A DNA stretch of 46,988 nucleotides from positions 1 through 46,988 of the forward strand of contig NZ_JACJKN010000020.1 of the NCBI RefSeq assembly GCF_016900775.1, given 5' to 3'. Both the position numbers and the translations under genes were made by a program. The notes below the pieces were generated by a model that saw nothing but the letters and a program-made list of their open reading frames with translations, searched no databases and was not told the origin of the DNA. The stretch comes from Olsenella uli. GTDB taxonomy: Bacteria > Actinomycetota > Coriobacteriia > Coriobacteriales > Atopobiaceae. Below, in pieces: positions 38,735 through 46,781 of the stretch. The first letter of the stretch is position 1. Each line of letters opens with the position of its first letter.

Positions 38735-39874
38735 CTAGGCGAGAAGGGCCTCCAGCCCCACCACAAACGCCGCGACCGCCGCCACGAAGAGCGCGACGAG
38801 CCCCCACGTGCGCGGGTTGCCCCAGTTCATGGCCCAGCCCACGCCAAAGCGCCGGGGCACCACGAGGGAGGGGTCCTCGCGGTTGACGTAGAAGACGCCG
38901 AGGCGCCAGTGCGCGTCGTCGTCGAAGTCCAGCTCGCCGGCGGCGCTCATGCGGCGTAGGAGCCTGGAGCCCGCCTGCCCGTAGACGAGCGAGATGCCCA
39001 CGTTGGGGACAATCGCCGCCACGCAGACCACGAGCAGCGCCACCAGGGACTGCGCGGACGTCACCACGCCCGCAAAGGAGAGCGGCATGAGGGCGATGGA
39101 CGCCACGATCACAAGGCCTGTGACCAGCAGCGCAACGCTCTGCGCGCGGGCGAACATCCCATAGGCCAGCGCGGAGGCCGTCGGGTTCTCCGGCGCGGCG
39201 GGCCGGCGGCTGCGGAGCACCTGCCAGTGGGCCGCGGTGAGCGAGAGGGCGAGAAACGCCTGCACGGCCAGCGGCATGGCGATGACCTGCCAGCCCTTGG
39301 CCATATAGTCGTCCGCCACGCCCGCCGCGTCAAAGTGCACGGGCACCGGGTCCGGCATGCCGGGGTAGAGCGCCACGGTCATGGCCAGCGTGGCCAGGAT
39401 GACGGGCAGGTAGAGGAGGTCCCAGGTGAGGGGGAGCGGCCGGGGCGCGTTCTTCTCGGCCGCGCCCGCCACGGCGGCGGCGCGCATGCCGCGGGCCTCC
39501 CAGCCCTCGGTACGCTTGATGGCCTGCACGCGGGAGCGGAAGAAGAGCATGAGGAGAAAGCCCGCGAGCACGGGCGCGCAGACCACGGCGGAGAAGACGA
39601 GCGGGTCGGCGGAGCGGACGAGCAGATAGGCGGCCACCGCCGAGGCCACCGAAACGGCGAGAAGAACCACGAGGTAGATGCGCCGCATGCGTGCGATGCG
39701 CGGGTCTTTCTGCGCGGTCTCGGGCACGGTCACGGCAAAGGCCTCGCGTCGGCGTCCGAGCCAGGGGACGGCGGCCAGGAGTGCCCCCGCGAGCAGGGTG
39801 AGAAGCGCCATCGCGATGCCCGTGACCTGGGCGGTGAGCTCGGCGGACATGCCGAAGGCAGCGTCAGCGGGCAT
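38735..39874 (-). CDS. DUF1648/DUF5808 membrane protein
   Basis: 379 residues with about seven hydrophobic helices. The DUF1648 signature MPDPVPVHFDAAGVADDYM lies near residue 172 and the DUF5808 segment DDAHWRLGVFYVNREDPSLV near residue 320. Such SdpI-like proteins are often immunity or signalling proteins paired with a small GntR or ArsR repressor. Here a GntR gene overlaps its start by 11 bases (ATG 39874 lies inside the regulator's last codons), so the two are coupled. Confidence 0.88.
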   Translation of the reverse strand: MPADAAFGMSAELTAQVTGIAMALLTLLAGALLAAVPWLGRRREAFAVTVPETAQKDPRIARMRRIYLVVLLAVSVASAVAAYLLVRSADPLVFSAVVCAPVLAGFLLMLFFRSRVQAIKRTEGWEARGMRAAAVAGAAEKNAPRPLPLTWDLLYLPVILATLAMTVALYPGMPDPVPVHFDAAGVADDYMAKGWQVIAMPLAVQAFLALSLTAAHWQVLRSRRPAAPENPTASALAYGMFARAQSVALLVTGLVIVASIALMPLSFAGVVTSAQSLVALLVVCVAAIVPNVGISLVYGQAGSRLLRRMSAAGELDFDDDAHWRLGVFYVNREDPSLVVPRRFGVGWAMNWGNPRTWGLVALFVAAVAAFVVGLEALLA

Positions 39875-40256
39875 GGCTCTCTCCCTCCGGCAGGCCTGCC
39901 GCGGCGCGGGTCGCGGCGGCGAGGAACGCGCCGCGCGTGCCGCCGGAGGCCTTGAACTCGGTGGCGAGCTTGGCGAGCGCGGCCGTCAGCGCGGTGGCGT
40001 CGAGGCCGGCGGCCGGGTCGGCGGGGGCGTCCGCCACGTAGGCGCCGCGGCGGCCGAGCATGATGACGTAGCCCTCGTCGCGCAGCGTCGCGTAGGCCTT
40101 GTTGACGGTGTGCAGGTTGATGCCCAGATCCTCGGCGAGCGAGCGCACGGAGGGCAGGGCGTCGCCGGGGCGAAGCTCACCGGCGGCGATGCCGGCTATG
40201 ACGGCATCGCGCAGCTGCAGGTAGAGCGGCGTCTCGGAGAGCTTGTCGACCGTGAT
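39864..40256 (-). CDS. GntR-family regulator with a non-standard start
   Basis: About 130 residues. The frame I-T-V-D-K-L-S-E-T-P-L-Y-L, then PGDALPSVRSLAEDLGINLH and NKAYATLRDEGYVIMLG is a clear GntR winged helix with a short helical tail. In this frame there is no ATG, GTG or TTG upstream of the conserved region; relatives begin M-I-T-V or M-T-I-T-V. ATC at 40256 is used here as the provisional start, preceded by GAAAGGCGGG. An internal GTG (40148) would remove half of the DNA-binding domain. Either a rare start is used, or the start codon is mutated or misread. Confidence 0.75.
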   Translation of the reverse strand: MTVDKLSETPLYLQLRDAVIAGIAAGELRPGDALPSVRSLAEDLGINLHTVNKAYATLRDEGYVIMLGRRGAYVADAPADPAAGLDATALTAALAKLATEFKASGGTRGAFLAAATRAAAGLPEGESHAR

Positions 40257-40299
40257 GACCGTGGGCGCCCGCCTTTCACGTGAAGGAATTGTGTTCTAT

Positions 40300-40403
40300 C
40301 CGAACTATAGCAGAGCGCGCGCCAAAGGGGTATAGTACCCGCCATCTGTTATAGATCAGATATAGCAGAAATTGCCTAAAAGGGGACTGCCCCCTTTTAG
40401 GCA
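40300..40403. promoter_or_regulatory. Divergent control region with ATAG repeats and a TAAAAGGGGACTG palindrome
   Basis: TATAGCAG occurs at about 40304 and 40360, with GGTATAGTACC (40329-40339) and CTGTTATAGATCAGATATAG between; these fit GntR operators and promoters for both directions. TGCCTAAAAGGGGACTGCCC at 40373 starts a 31-base near-palindrome of the REP-like family, ending 40403, just before the ABC ribosome site. Confidence 0.55.
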
Positions 40404-40422
40404 ACGGTGCGAAGGAGGAGAC

Positions 40423-41178
40423 ATGGAACGCGTGCTCGAGGTCAGCCACTTCCGGAAGGAGTACCGGGGCAAGGTCGCCGTGCGCGACCTCTCGCTCGCG
40501 GTGGCGCCCGGCGAGATCTGCGGCTTCATCGGCCACAACGGAGCCGGCAAGACCACGCTCATCCGCTCGGTCGTGGGCGCGCAGCCGCCCACGTCAGGCA
40601 CCGTGCGCGTCTGCGGCATGGACGTCTGGGCCGATCCCGTGGCCGCCAAGCGCCAGATGGCCTACGTGCCGGACAACCCGGACGTCTACGACTTCCTCAC
40701 CGGCATGCAGCACCTGGACCTGATCGCGGACGTCTTTGGCGTCTCGGGCCCCGAGCGCCGCCGGCGCGTGGGCGAGCTCGCGGGGCGCCTGGAGCTCGAG
40801 GGCGCCCTCGGCGACCCGGTCTCCGCCTACTCCCACGGCATGCGCCAGAAGCTCGTGCTCACAGGGGCGCTCCTGCACGACCCCGCGCTCCTCGTGCTGG
40901 ACGAGCCCTTCGTGGGCCTGGACCCCTCGGCCTCCCACGAGCTCAAGGCCATCCTGCGCGAGCGCGCGGACGCCGGGGGCGCGGTGTTCTTCTCGTCCCA
41001 CGTGCTCGAGGTGGTGGAGCGGCTCTGCGACACCGTGGCCGTGATCCGCGCGGGCGAGCTCGTGGCCTCGGGCCCCACCGACGAGGTGCGCGGCTCGGAC
41101 TCGCTCGAAGACGTGTTCCTCGAGCTCGTGGACGGCCAGAGCGCTGCCGTGGCCACGCCGACGAGAAGGACGAGGTGA
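40423..41178 (+). CDS. ABC exporter ATP-binding protein
   Basis: 251 residues from ATG 40423, with GAAGGAGGAG upstream. Walker A GHNGAGKTT, Q-loop YVPDNPDVYDFL, signature YSHGMRQKLVLTG, Walker B LLVLDEPFVGLD, switch His in SSHVLEVVE. A typical CcmA-type exporter ATPase. It overlaps the large permease by four bases (GTGA), so both subunits are made together. Its promoter faces the GntR-DUF1648 operon, so the regulator at 39864-40256 may control both sides. Confidence 0.93.
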   Translation: MERVLEVSHFRKEYRGKVAVRDLSLAVAPGEICGFIGHNGAGKTTLIRSVVGAQPPTSGTVRVCGMDVWADPVAAKRQMAYVPDNPDVYDFLTGMQHLDLIADVFGVSGPERRRRVGELAGRLELEGALGDPVSAYSHGMRQKLVLTGALLHDPALLVLDEPFVGLDPSASHELKAILRERADAGGAVFFSSHVLEVVERLCDTVAVIRAGELVASGPTDEVRGSDSLEDVFLELVDGQSAAVATPTRRTR

Positions 41179-42860
41179 GCGCCGTGACGCCCAGGACCTC
41201 CTCCTCCGCCGGCCGCTCGCTCGGCCCGCTGCTCTCCCTGCAGGTGCGCGCCCTGCTCTACGGCCTTGGCGTCCGGCGCGGCTCGGGCTGGGCGCGCGCC
41301 GCCCTCGCGGCGACGCTCGTTGCCCTCATCGCCGGGGTGGCCGTGCTCTACCTGGGGGCGCTCGGCTTTGGCATGGTCGCCGCCGGCGCCGCGGGGGCCA
41401 TTCCCGCGCTCGCGGCGCTCGCGGGCTCGCTCGCCTCGGTGGCGCTCGTCTTTGTGAAGGCGCCCGGCACGGTCTTCGGCTGCCGTGACTACGACCTCGT
41501 GGCGGCGCTGCCGGTGAGCGTGCGCACGGTGGTGCTCGCGCGGACGGCGCCGCTCTACGGGTTTGGCGTCGCGCTCTCCGCGCTGCTGGCGGCGCCCCTC
41601 TACGCGGCGTACTTCTCGGCGGTCACGCCGACGCCGGCGGCCGCTGCCGCCGCGCTGCTCTGCGCGCTGCTGGCGCCTCTTGCGCCGGCGGCCGTGGCCA
41701 CGCTGGCCTCGCTCGCCCTCACGGCGCTGTCCGTGCGGTTCCGGCATGCGGGGGTGGTGCAGCTCGTGCTCTCGGTGCTGCTGGTGGCGGGCGTGGTGGC
41801 GGGCTCTCTTGCGCTCGGCGGGGCGTTTGGCGAGAAGGACGACGCGGCTGCCCTCATGGCGATGGGTGACGTTGCGGCCGCGCTCTCTGCCGCCGTGGCG
41901 TCCACGTACCCGCCGGCCGCCTGGGTCGCGGCGGCGGTGGGGGAGGGCTCGGTCGCGGGGCTCGCCGCCTTCGCGGCGCTCTCGCTCGCGCTGCCGGCCG
42001 TCGTGACCGCGGGGCTTGCGGCCTGCTACCCGTCCGCGAACGCCGTGGCCACGTCCGGGCCGCGCCGCCCCGCTCGCCGGGCCGTCGAGGCCGGGTCCGC
42101 CGCGACCCCGCTTGCCGCCCTCACGGCCAAGGAGCTGCGGCGCATCGGCTCCATGCCCTTCTACGCGATGAACTGCTGCGTGGGGATGATCCTCATGGTC
42201 GTGGCCGCGGTCGCGGTGGCGGCCCTCGGGGTGGACGCGCTGCTCGCGTCCGGCGTGGTCAACGGGGTGCGGCTCGACGCGCAGACGCTCGCGGCGATGC
42301 GCGGGCAGATCGACGCGGCGCTGCCCTGGGCCTTCGGGCTCTGCGGCGCCATGTCGCTCACGGCGGGGCCCTCGGTTTCGCTCGAGGGCCGCGCGTCCTG
42401 GCTCATGCTCACGGCGCCGGTGGGCGCGGGGACCGTGCTGGCGTCCAAGCTGCTCGCCAACCTCGTTCTGGGCGGGGCGGCCGTGGCGGTCTCCGCCGTG
42501 GCGCTGCTTGTGGGCGGCATGGCGCCGCTGCTGGTGCTTCAGTGCGCCGTGGCCGCGCTCGGCCTGCTCACGGGCCTCGCTGCGGTCGCGCTCTCCCTCG
42601 ACGCGGCGCGCCCCAACCTCGCCTGGACCGCGCCGGCCGAGGTCGTCAAGCGCGGCCTGCCCATGACGGCGGGCGTCTTCGGCGGCATCGCCGTCGCGCT
42701 GGTCTGCGGCTTTCTCTCCGTGACGGCGTGCGGGGCGTGTGGCGCGTGGGCTTCCGTGGCGGTGAACCTTGCGGTCCCGATCGCCGTGGCCGCGGCGGGC
42801 CTGGCGCTGCTCCGCGCCGTCGCACGGCGGGGGCTCCCGGCCCCCGGCTGGGAGGCGTGA
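41175..42860 (+). CDS. Large ABC exporter permease
   Basis: 561 residues from GTG 41175 (GTG 41184 is an alternative). About twelve hydrophobic, Ala/Val/Leu-rich helices, with a cytoplasmic stretch around residues 293-318 (SGPRRPARRAVE then ALTAKELRRIG). The length and the two-half layout resemble the fused ABC-2 permeases found in actinobacteria and Firmicutes (YthQ/EcsB-like). Substrate unknown. One GAGAAGGAC word is read in frame as E-K-D in an otherwise hydrophobic loop. Confidence 0.85.
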   Translation: MSAVTPRTSSSAGRSLGPLLSLQVRALLYGLGVRRGSGWARAALAATLVALIAGVAVLYLGALGFGMVAAGAAGAIPALAALAGSLASVALVFVKAPGTVFGCRDYDLVAALPVSVRTVVLARTAPLYGFGVALSALLAAPLYAAYFSAVTPTPAAAAAALLCALLAPLAPAAVATLASLALTALSVRFRHAGVVQLVLSVLLVAGVVAGSLALGGAFGEKDDAAALMAMGDVAAALSAAVASTYPPAAWVAAAVGEGSVAGLAAFAALSLALPAVVTAGLAACYPSANAVATSGPRRPARRAVEAGSAATPLAALTAKELRRIGSMPFYAMNCCVGMILMVVAAVAVAALGVDALLASGVVNGVRLDAQTLAAMRGQIDAALPWAFGLCGAMSLTAGPSVSLEGRASWLMLTAPVGAGTVLASKLLANLVLGGAAVAVSAVALLVGGMAPLLVLQCAVAALGLLTGLAAVALSLDAARPNLAWTAPAEVVKRGLPMTAGVFGGIAVALVCGFLSVTACGACGAWASVAVNLAVPIAVAAAGLALLRAVARRGLPAPGWEA

Positions 42861-42895
42861 GCTGGGCCGAGGTCCTTCTCGCCCGCACTTCTCGC

Positions 42896-42977
42896 ATCAA
42901 ATCTGGCCGCGGCCTTTTGGCCATTTGGGGTACTCCAGGAGGCCCGAAACTGCCAAAAGGCCGCGGCCAGATTTGAT
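42896..42977. terminator. Perfect 26-base inverted repeat between convergent ABC operons
   Basis: ATCAAATCTGGCCGCGGCCT starts the left arm (42896-42921), which pairs exactly with 42952-42977. Each arm contains the smaller palindrome GGCCGCGGCC. It lies between two convergent transcription units and probably serves both. Confidence 0.8.
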
Positions 42978-43082
42978 ATTCGCCCGTGCCGGTGGGATAC
43001 CGGCGAGGCGCGGGGCGCCGGAACGAGGAAGTGGCCGCCGCGCGGGGCCGTGGGCACCAGCGCGCCCCGGCGCCGGGCGCCC

Positions 43083-43844
43083 CTAGTTGTCCCGCGCGAG
43101 CCTGCGGTAGAGCGCGGCGAAGACCGCCGCCCCGGCGACGACCCACGCGAGCGTCACGGCCAGCGGCGCGAGCGCGTCCGCCGTGAGGAGGCGCCCGCCC
43201 GCGGCGAGGCCGAGCAGGTCCCAGACGCCCCCGAGCGGGCTCAGCGCGGCCGCGGCCTCGACGGCCTCGCTCACCATCCCGAAGGTGGGCACGAGGGCCA
43301 GAAGCAGCACGGGCACGCTGTAGAAGCCGGCCGTCATCTGGTCGCGCGAGGCCAGCCCCAGCACGAGCGAGACCAGCACCACGGGCACGGCTCCCAGCGC
43401 GGTGAGCGCGAGGTACGCCGGCAGGAGCCCCGGCTCGCCTCCCGCCACGGCGAAGCATGCCGCGCCCACGGCCACCACCGCCGCCAGCGCCACGCCGCCC
43501 TTGGAGGCCGCGACCTCGCCCGCGCTCACGTTGGCGAGCATGAGGGTGCGCAGGGTGTGCCGCTCCTTCTCCTCGGCGATGCCGTAGATGAGCGTCATCG
43601 AGGCGACCATGCCCACGCTCATGCAGAGCCCGGAGCCCAGCAGGAACGTCCCGATCTGTCCCTCGGCGAGGGCGAGCTCGGCGCCCGTGAGCCCCGCGTC
43701 GGCGGCGGTGTCCCCGATGACGAGGCGGAACAGCAGCATGAAGCCGATGGGCATGAGCAGCACCACGAGCATCGTGGGGTTCTTGAAGAGGTCGGCGAGG
43801 TCCTTGCCGGCAAGGGCGCCCACCTTGCGAAGCGTCGCGTTCAT
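43083..43844 (-). CDS. ABC-2/NatB-like permease
   Basis: 253 residues, six hydrophobic helices. The segment MTLIYGIAEEKERHTLRTLML, followed by SAGEVAASKGG, is the classical ABC2_membrane signature (I-x-x-E-K-E-R-G-T) of NatB/YhaP-like permeases. ATG 43844 follows the ATPase stop codon with no base between them, so translation is coupled. With the ATPase and the two small proteins upstream it forms a four-gene minus-strand unit. Confidence 0.87.
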   Translation of the reverse strand: MNATLRKVGALAGKDLADLFKNPTMLVVLLMPIGFMLLFRLVIGDTAADAGLTGAELALAEGQIGTFLLGSGLCMSVGMVASMTLIYGIAEEKERHTLRTLMLANVSAGEVAASKGGVALAAVVAVGAACFAVAGGEPGLLPAYLALTALGAVPVVLVSLVLGLASRDQMTAGFYSVPVLLLALVPTFGMVSEAVEAAAALSPLGGVWDLLGLAAGGRLLTADALAPLAVTLAWVVAGAAVFAALYRRLARDN

Positions 43845-44699
43845 CTAGAGCTCCCTTCCGGTCAGCTCGAGGAAGACCTCCTCGAGGTCGGGCTCGTCGG
43901 AGTGGATGGAGGCCACCTCGCCGGCGGCGAAGAGGTCGCGCACGGCGTCGGTCGCGGCGGCGTCCTTCGTGAGCTCGACGGTGCCGCGCGTGCGCGTGAC
44001 CACCACGACGCGGTTGCGCGCGTGCTCCATGGTAAGCGATGCTGGGGCGCCCGTTGCCACGATGCGCCCCTCGTTGAGGATTGCCAGGCGGTCGCAGCAG
44101 GCCTCGGCCTCCGCCATGTCGTGCGTGGTGAGAAAGACCGTGGTCCCGGCGCGGCGAAGCTCCGCGAGCATTCGGTGCACCTCGGCGCGGGCCGCCGGGT
44201 CCAGGCCGCTCGTCGGCTCGTCCAGGAAGACGAGCTCCGGGCTGTGGACGAGCGCGGCGAGAAGGGCCGCCCGCTGGCGCATGCCCTTGGAGCAGTTCTT
44301 CACGAGCGTCGCGCGGTCCCGCGCGAGCCCCACGCGCTCGAGGAGCGCCGGGATGCCGCGCTCGCCCCGGCCGCGCAGGCGCGCGTAGAGCCTGAGGTTC
44401 TCCTCTATGGAGAGCCGCTCGTAGAGCGCGCTCGTGTCCGAGAGGATGCCGATGCGGTCGTAGTCCGCGCCCGATGCGTTCTCGATGGGCCTGCCAAACA
44501 GCGTGATGCGCCCGGTGTCCGCGGCGAGCTGGCGCGTGAGGAGCTTGATCGTGGTGGTCTTGCCGGCGCCCGAGGGGCCGAGAAAGCCGAAGCACTCGCC
44601 GCGGGCCACGGCGAAGGTGAGCCCGTCGAGCACGCGCCTGGCGCCGAAGGAGAGGCAGACGCCCTCCATCGTGAGCACGGGGCTATGCGTCGCGGCCAT
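43845..44699 (-). CDS. ABC transporter ATP-binding protein (NatA-like)
   Basis: 284 residues; ATG 44699 follows GGAAGGAGGG. Walker A GPSGAGKTTTIK, signature CSKGMRQRAALLA, Walker B LVFLDEPTSGLD, switch His TTHDMAEAEA. The C-terminal part (IHSDEPDLEEVFLELTG) is the standard end of this group. Its first 17 bases overlap the preceding small gene. Longer frames upstream only translate that gene in another frame. Confidence 0.93.
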   Translation of the reverse strand: MAATHSPVLTMEGVCLSFGARRVLDGLTFAVARGECFGFLGPSGAGKTTTIKLLTRQLAADTGRITLFGRPIENASGADYDRIGILSDTSALYERLSIEENLRLYARLRGRGERGIPALLERVGLARDRATLVKNCSKGMRQRAALLAALVHSPELVFLDEPTSGLDPAARAEVHRMLAELRRAGTTVFLTTHDMAEAEACCDRLAILNEGRIVATGAPASLTMEHARNRVVVVTRTRGTVELTKDAAATDAVRDLFAAGEVASIHSDEPDLEEVFLELTGREL

Positions 44700-44832
44700 C
44701 GTCGCCCTCCTTCCGGGGAGCCTTCGCGCTCCCGTCCTTCTCGCCCTTCCCCCTCTTGCGCCTGCCGGTCTCAAAGACGCCGGCGACAAAGCAGCACGCG
44801 ATGACGATCGCGCCGAAGAGCGCGGGCTCCAC
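44683..44832 (-). CDS. 49-residue single-TM protein
   Basis: GTG at 44832 follows directly on the TAG (44835-44833) of the upstream gene. The product starts MEPALFGAIVIACCFVAGVF, a hydrophobic helix, and ends in a highly charged Lys/Glu/Gly tail (G-R-R-K-R-G-K-G-E-K-D). Its end overlaps the ATPase start by 17 bases. This unbroken stop-start and overlap chain in an operon supports a real small membrane protein, possibly an accessory of the ABC pair. No family known. Confidence 0.6.
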   Translation of the reverse strand: MEPALFGAIVIACCFVAGVFETGRRKRGKGEKDGSAKAPRKEGDDGRDA

Positions 44833-45048
44833 CTACATCGCCCCCTTTGCGGCGCCGTCGCGGCCGAGCGCGGCCTCGAGGGCGCTGATGCGCCGCTCGA
44901 CGCGGGCGATCTGGTAGCCCATGCCCATGGCGAGAAGCACCGTGGCGATGGCGAGGACCATGAGGAGCACGGAGAGCTGCTCCAGCGTGAGCGGGGCGTT
45001 GGGCCCCAGGGCCTTGGTGACGAGCTCGGCGATCTGCTGTTCGGTCAT
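44833..45048 (-). CDS. 71-residue small membrane protein, first gene of the ABC operon
   Basis: ATG 45048 with GAAAGGACG upstream. An amphipathic N-terminus (MTEQQIAELVTKALG) is followed by one TM helix (LSVLLMVLAIATVLLAMGMG) and a coiled-coil-like charged tail (ARVERRISALEAALG). It resembles a short phage-lysis or YvrJ-like accessory in shape only. It begins the four-gene unit that reads away from thiC. Confidence 0.68.
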   Translation of the reverse strand: MTEQQIAELVTKALGPNAPLTLEQLSVLLMVLAIATVLLAMGMGYQIARVERRISALEAALGRDGAAKGAM

Positions 45049-45315
45049 GGCGCGTCCTTTCGTCTCTCCCGGCGTGCGCGGCCGGACGCCGGGTGCCTGG
45101 CTGACGGCCCCATCCTCTCCCGCACGGGGCGGCGCCACAAGCGGATTTGACCATCAGGAGCTGCGGAGACGACGAAAGGAGCATAGGGGGCCACGAGAGG
45201 AGCGCCGCCGCGCCGCCCGCCCGCGCCCGGCCGCCGAGAATTGTCGCCGCGCGCCCACGCCCGGCGCGCTATACTGCCCGCAGGCGGACGATTTGCCGCC
45301 GGACAATCGCATAGC

Positions 45316-45401
45316 GCGGGGAGCTTGCAGGACGGCAGGCTGAGAGGGGGCGCGCCCGCCCCGACCCGAGGAACCTGACATGGGTAATGCCAACGGAGGG
45401 A
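45316..45401 (+). ncRNA. TPP riboswitch (THI element)
   Basis: The conserved blocks are all present: GCGGGGAGC, then GGCTGAGAGGG at 45338, and ACCCGAGGAACCTGACATGG with GGTAATGCCAACGGAGGGA to 45401. These form the P1-P5 core that binds thiamine pyrophosphate. The terminal GGAGGG (45395-45400) also serves as the thiC ribosome site 10 bases before ATG 45411, so ligand binding should block translation directly. No separate U-rich terminator is seen. Confidence 0.95.
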
Positions 45402-45410
45402 GTCTTGCGC

Positions 45411-46772
45411 ATGAGCACAGCTGTAGAGAAATCGAGCGGGCAGGCACCGCGCGGCGAGAAGGACCTCGTCACGCAGATCGACTACGCCCGCGCCGGGCAG
45501 GTTACGCCCGAGATGCGCGCCGTGGCCGAGGCCGAGCGGCGCGACCCGGATCTCATCCGCGCGGGCGTGGCGGCGGGGCGCATCGCCATCCCGGCCAACG
45601 TCCGCCACCTCGAGCGCGGCCTCGTGCCGCGTGGCGTGGGCGAGGGCCTCTCCACCAAGGTCAACGTCAACCTGGGCATCTCCGGGGACGTGGCGGACGC
45701 CGGCATGGAGTGGGAGAAGGTCCGCACGGCCGAGAAGTACGGCGCGGACGCCATCATGGACCTCTCCAACTCCGGCAAGACGCGCTTCTTCCGCCAGGAG
45801 CTCGTCGCGCGCACGCCGCTCATGGTGGGCACCGTCCCCATGTACGACGCCATCGGCTACATGGAGAAGCCGCTCGTGGAGCTCACCGCCGAGGACCTTC
45901 TCGCCACGGTGTGCGCCCACGCGGAGGACGGCGTGGACTTCCTCACCATCCACTGCGGCATCAACCGCCGCGTGATCGAGACCTTCAAGGAGACCGGCCG
46001 CCTCATGAACATCGTCTCCCGCGGCGGGAGCCTCCTCTTTGGCTGGATGGAGGTCACGGGCAACGAGAACCCCTTCTTTGAGCACTACGACGAGGTGCTC
46101 AAGATCTGCCACGAGTACGACGTGACCATCTCTCTGGGCGACTCGTGCCGCTCGGGCTGCCTCTTCGACGCCAACGACGCGGCGGAGACGGCAGAGATGA
46201 TCGAGCTCGGCAAGCTTGCCCGCCGCGCCTGGGACGCGGGCGTGCAGGTGATGATCGAGGGCCCGGGCCACATGGCCATGGGCGAGATCGCGGCCAACGT
46301 GGTGATGGAGAAGCGCCTCTGCCACGGCGCGCCCTACTACGTGCTGGGGCCGCTCGTGACGGACGTGGGCGTGGGCTACGACCACATCACGGCGGCCATC
46401 GGCGGGGCCATCTCGGCGAGCGCCGGGGCGGACTTCCTCTGCTACGTGACGCCGGCCGAGCACCTGTGCCTGCCGGACGCCAAGGACGTGCGCGACGGCC
46501 TCATCGCCACCAGGATCGCGGCGCATGCGGCCGACATCGCCAAGGGCGTGCCCGGCGCGCGCGAGGCGGACGACCGCATGGCAGACGCCCGTCGCCGCCT
46601 GGCCTGGGACGAGATGTGGGCCTACGCGCTCGACCCGGACACGGCCCGCGCGCGCTACGAGGCCTCGCCGGCCTCGACGGAGGGGACCTGCACCATGTGC
46701 GGCAAGATGTGCGCCGTCCGCACGGTGAACAAGGTCTTCGAGGGCACCACGATCGACCTCGACCTGGAATAG
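45411..46772 (+). CDS. thiC: Phosphomethylpyrimidine synthase ThiC
   Basis: 453 residues from ATG 45411. A radical-SAM enzyme that rearranges aminoimidazole ribotide to hydroxymethylpyrimidine phosphate. Seen are KVNVNLGISGD, SNSGKTRFFR, YDAIGYMEKP, HCGINRR, IVSRGGSLLFGWM, GDSCRSGC, VMIEGPGHMAMGEI and DVGVGYDHITAAIGGA. The C-terminal cluster motif is CTMCGKMC, which I count as C-x2-C-x3-C. The textbook form is C-x2-C-x4-C; a shorter spacing may be usual in the short anaerobic clade, but I cannot confirm this. A GAGAAGGAC word lies in the variable N-terminus. Controlled by the TPP riboswitch. Confidence 0.97.
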   Translation: MSTAVEKSSGQAPRGEKDLVTQIDYARAGQVTPEMRAVAEAERRDPDLIRAGVAAGRIAIPANVRHLERGLVPRGVGEGLSTKVNVNLGISGDVADAGMEWEKVRTAEKYGADAIMDLSNSGKTRFFRQELVARTPLMVGTVPMYDAIGYMEKPLVELTAEDLLATVCAHAEDGVDFLTIHCGINRRVIETFKETGRLMNIVSRGGSLLFGWMEVTGNENPFFEHYDEVLKICHEYDVTISLGDSCRSGCLFDANDAAETAEMIELGKLARRAWDAGVQVMIEGPGHMAMGEIAANVVMEKRLCHGAPYYVLGPLVTDVGVGYDHITAAIGGAISASAGADFLCYVTPAEHLCLPDAKDVRDGLIATRIAAHAADIAKGVPGAREADDRMADARRRLAWDEMWAYALDPDTARARYEASPASTEGTCTMCGKMCAVRTVNKVFEGTTIDLDLE

Positions 46773-46781
46773 GGGACTGCC

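Noticed and set aside
42646-44595. A 649-codon minus-strand open frame across the convergent ABC genes
   Set aside because: Overlaps three clear ABC genes in the wrong frame or strand and consists of Arg/Ala/Gly low-complexity sequence.
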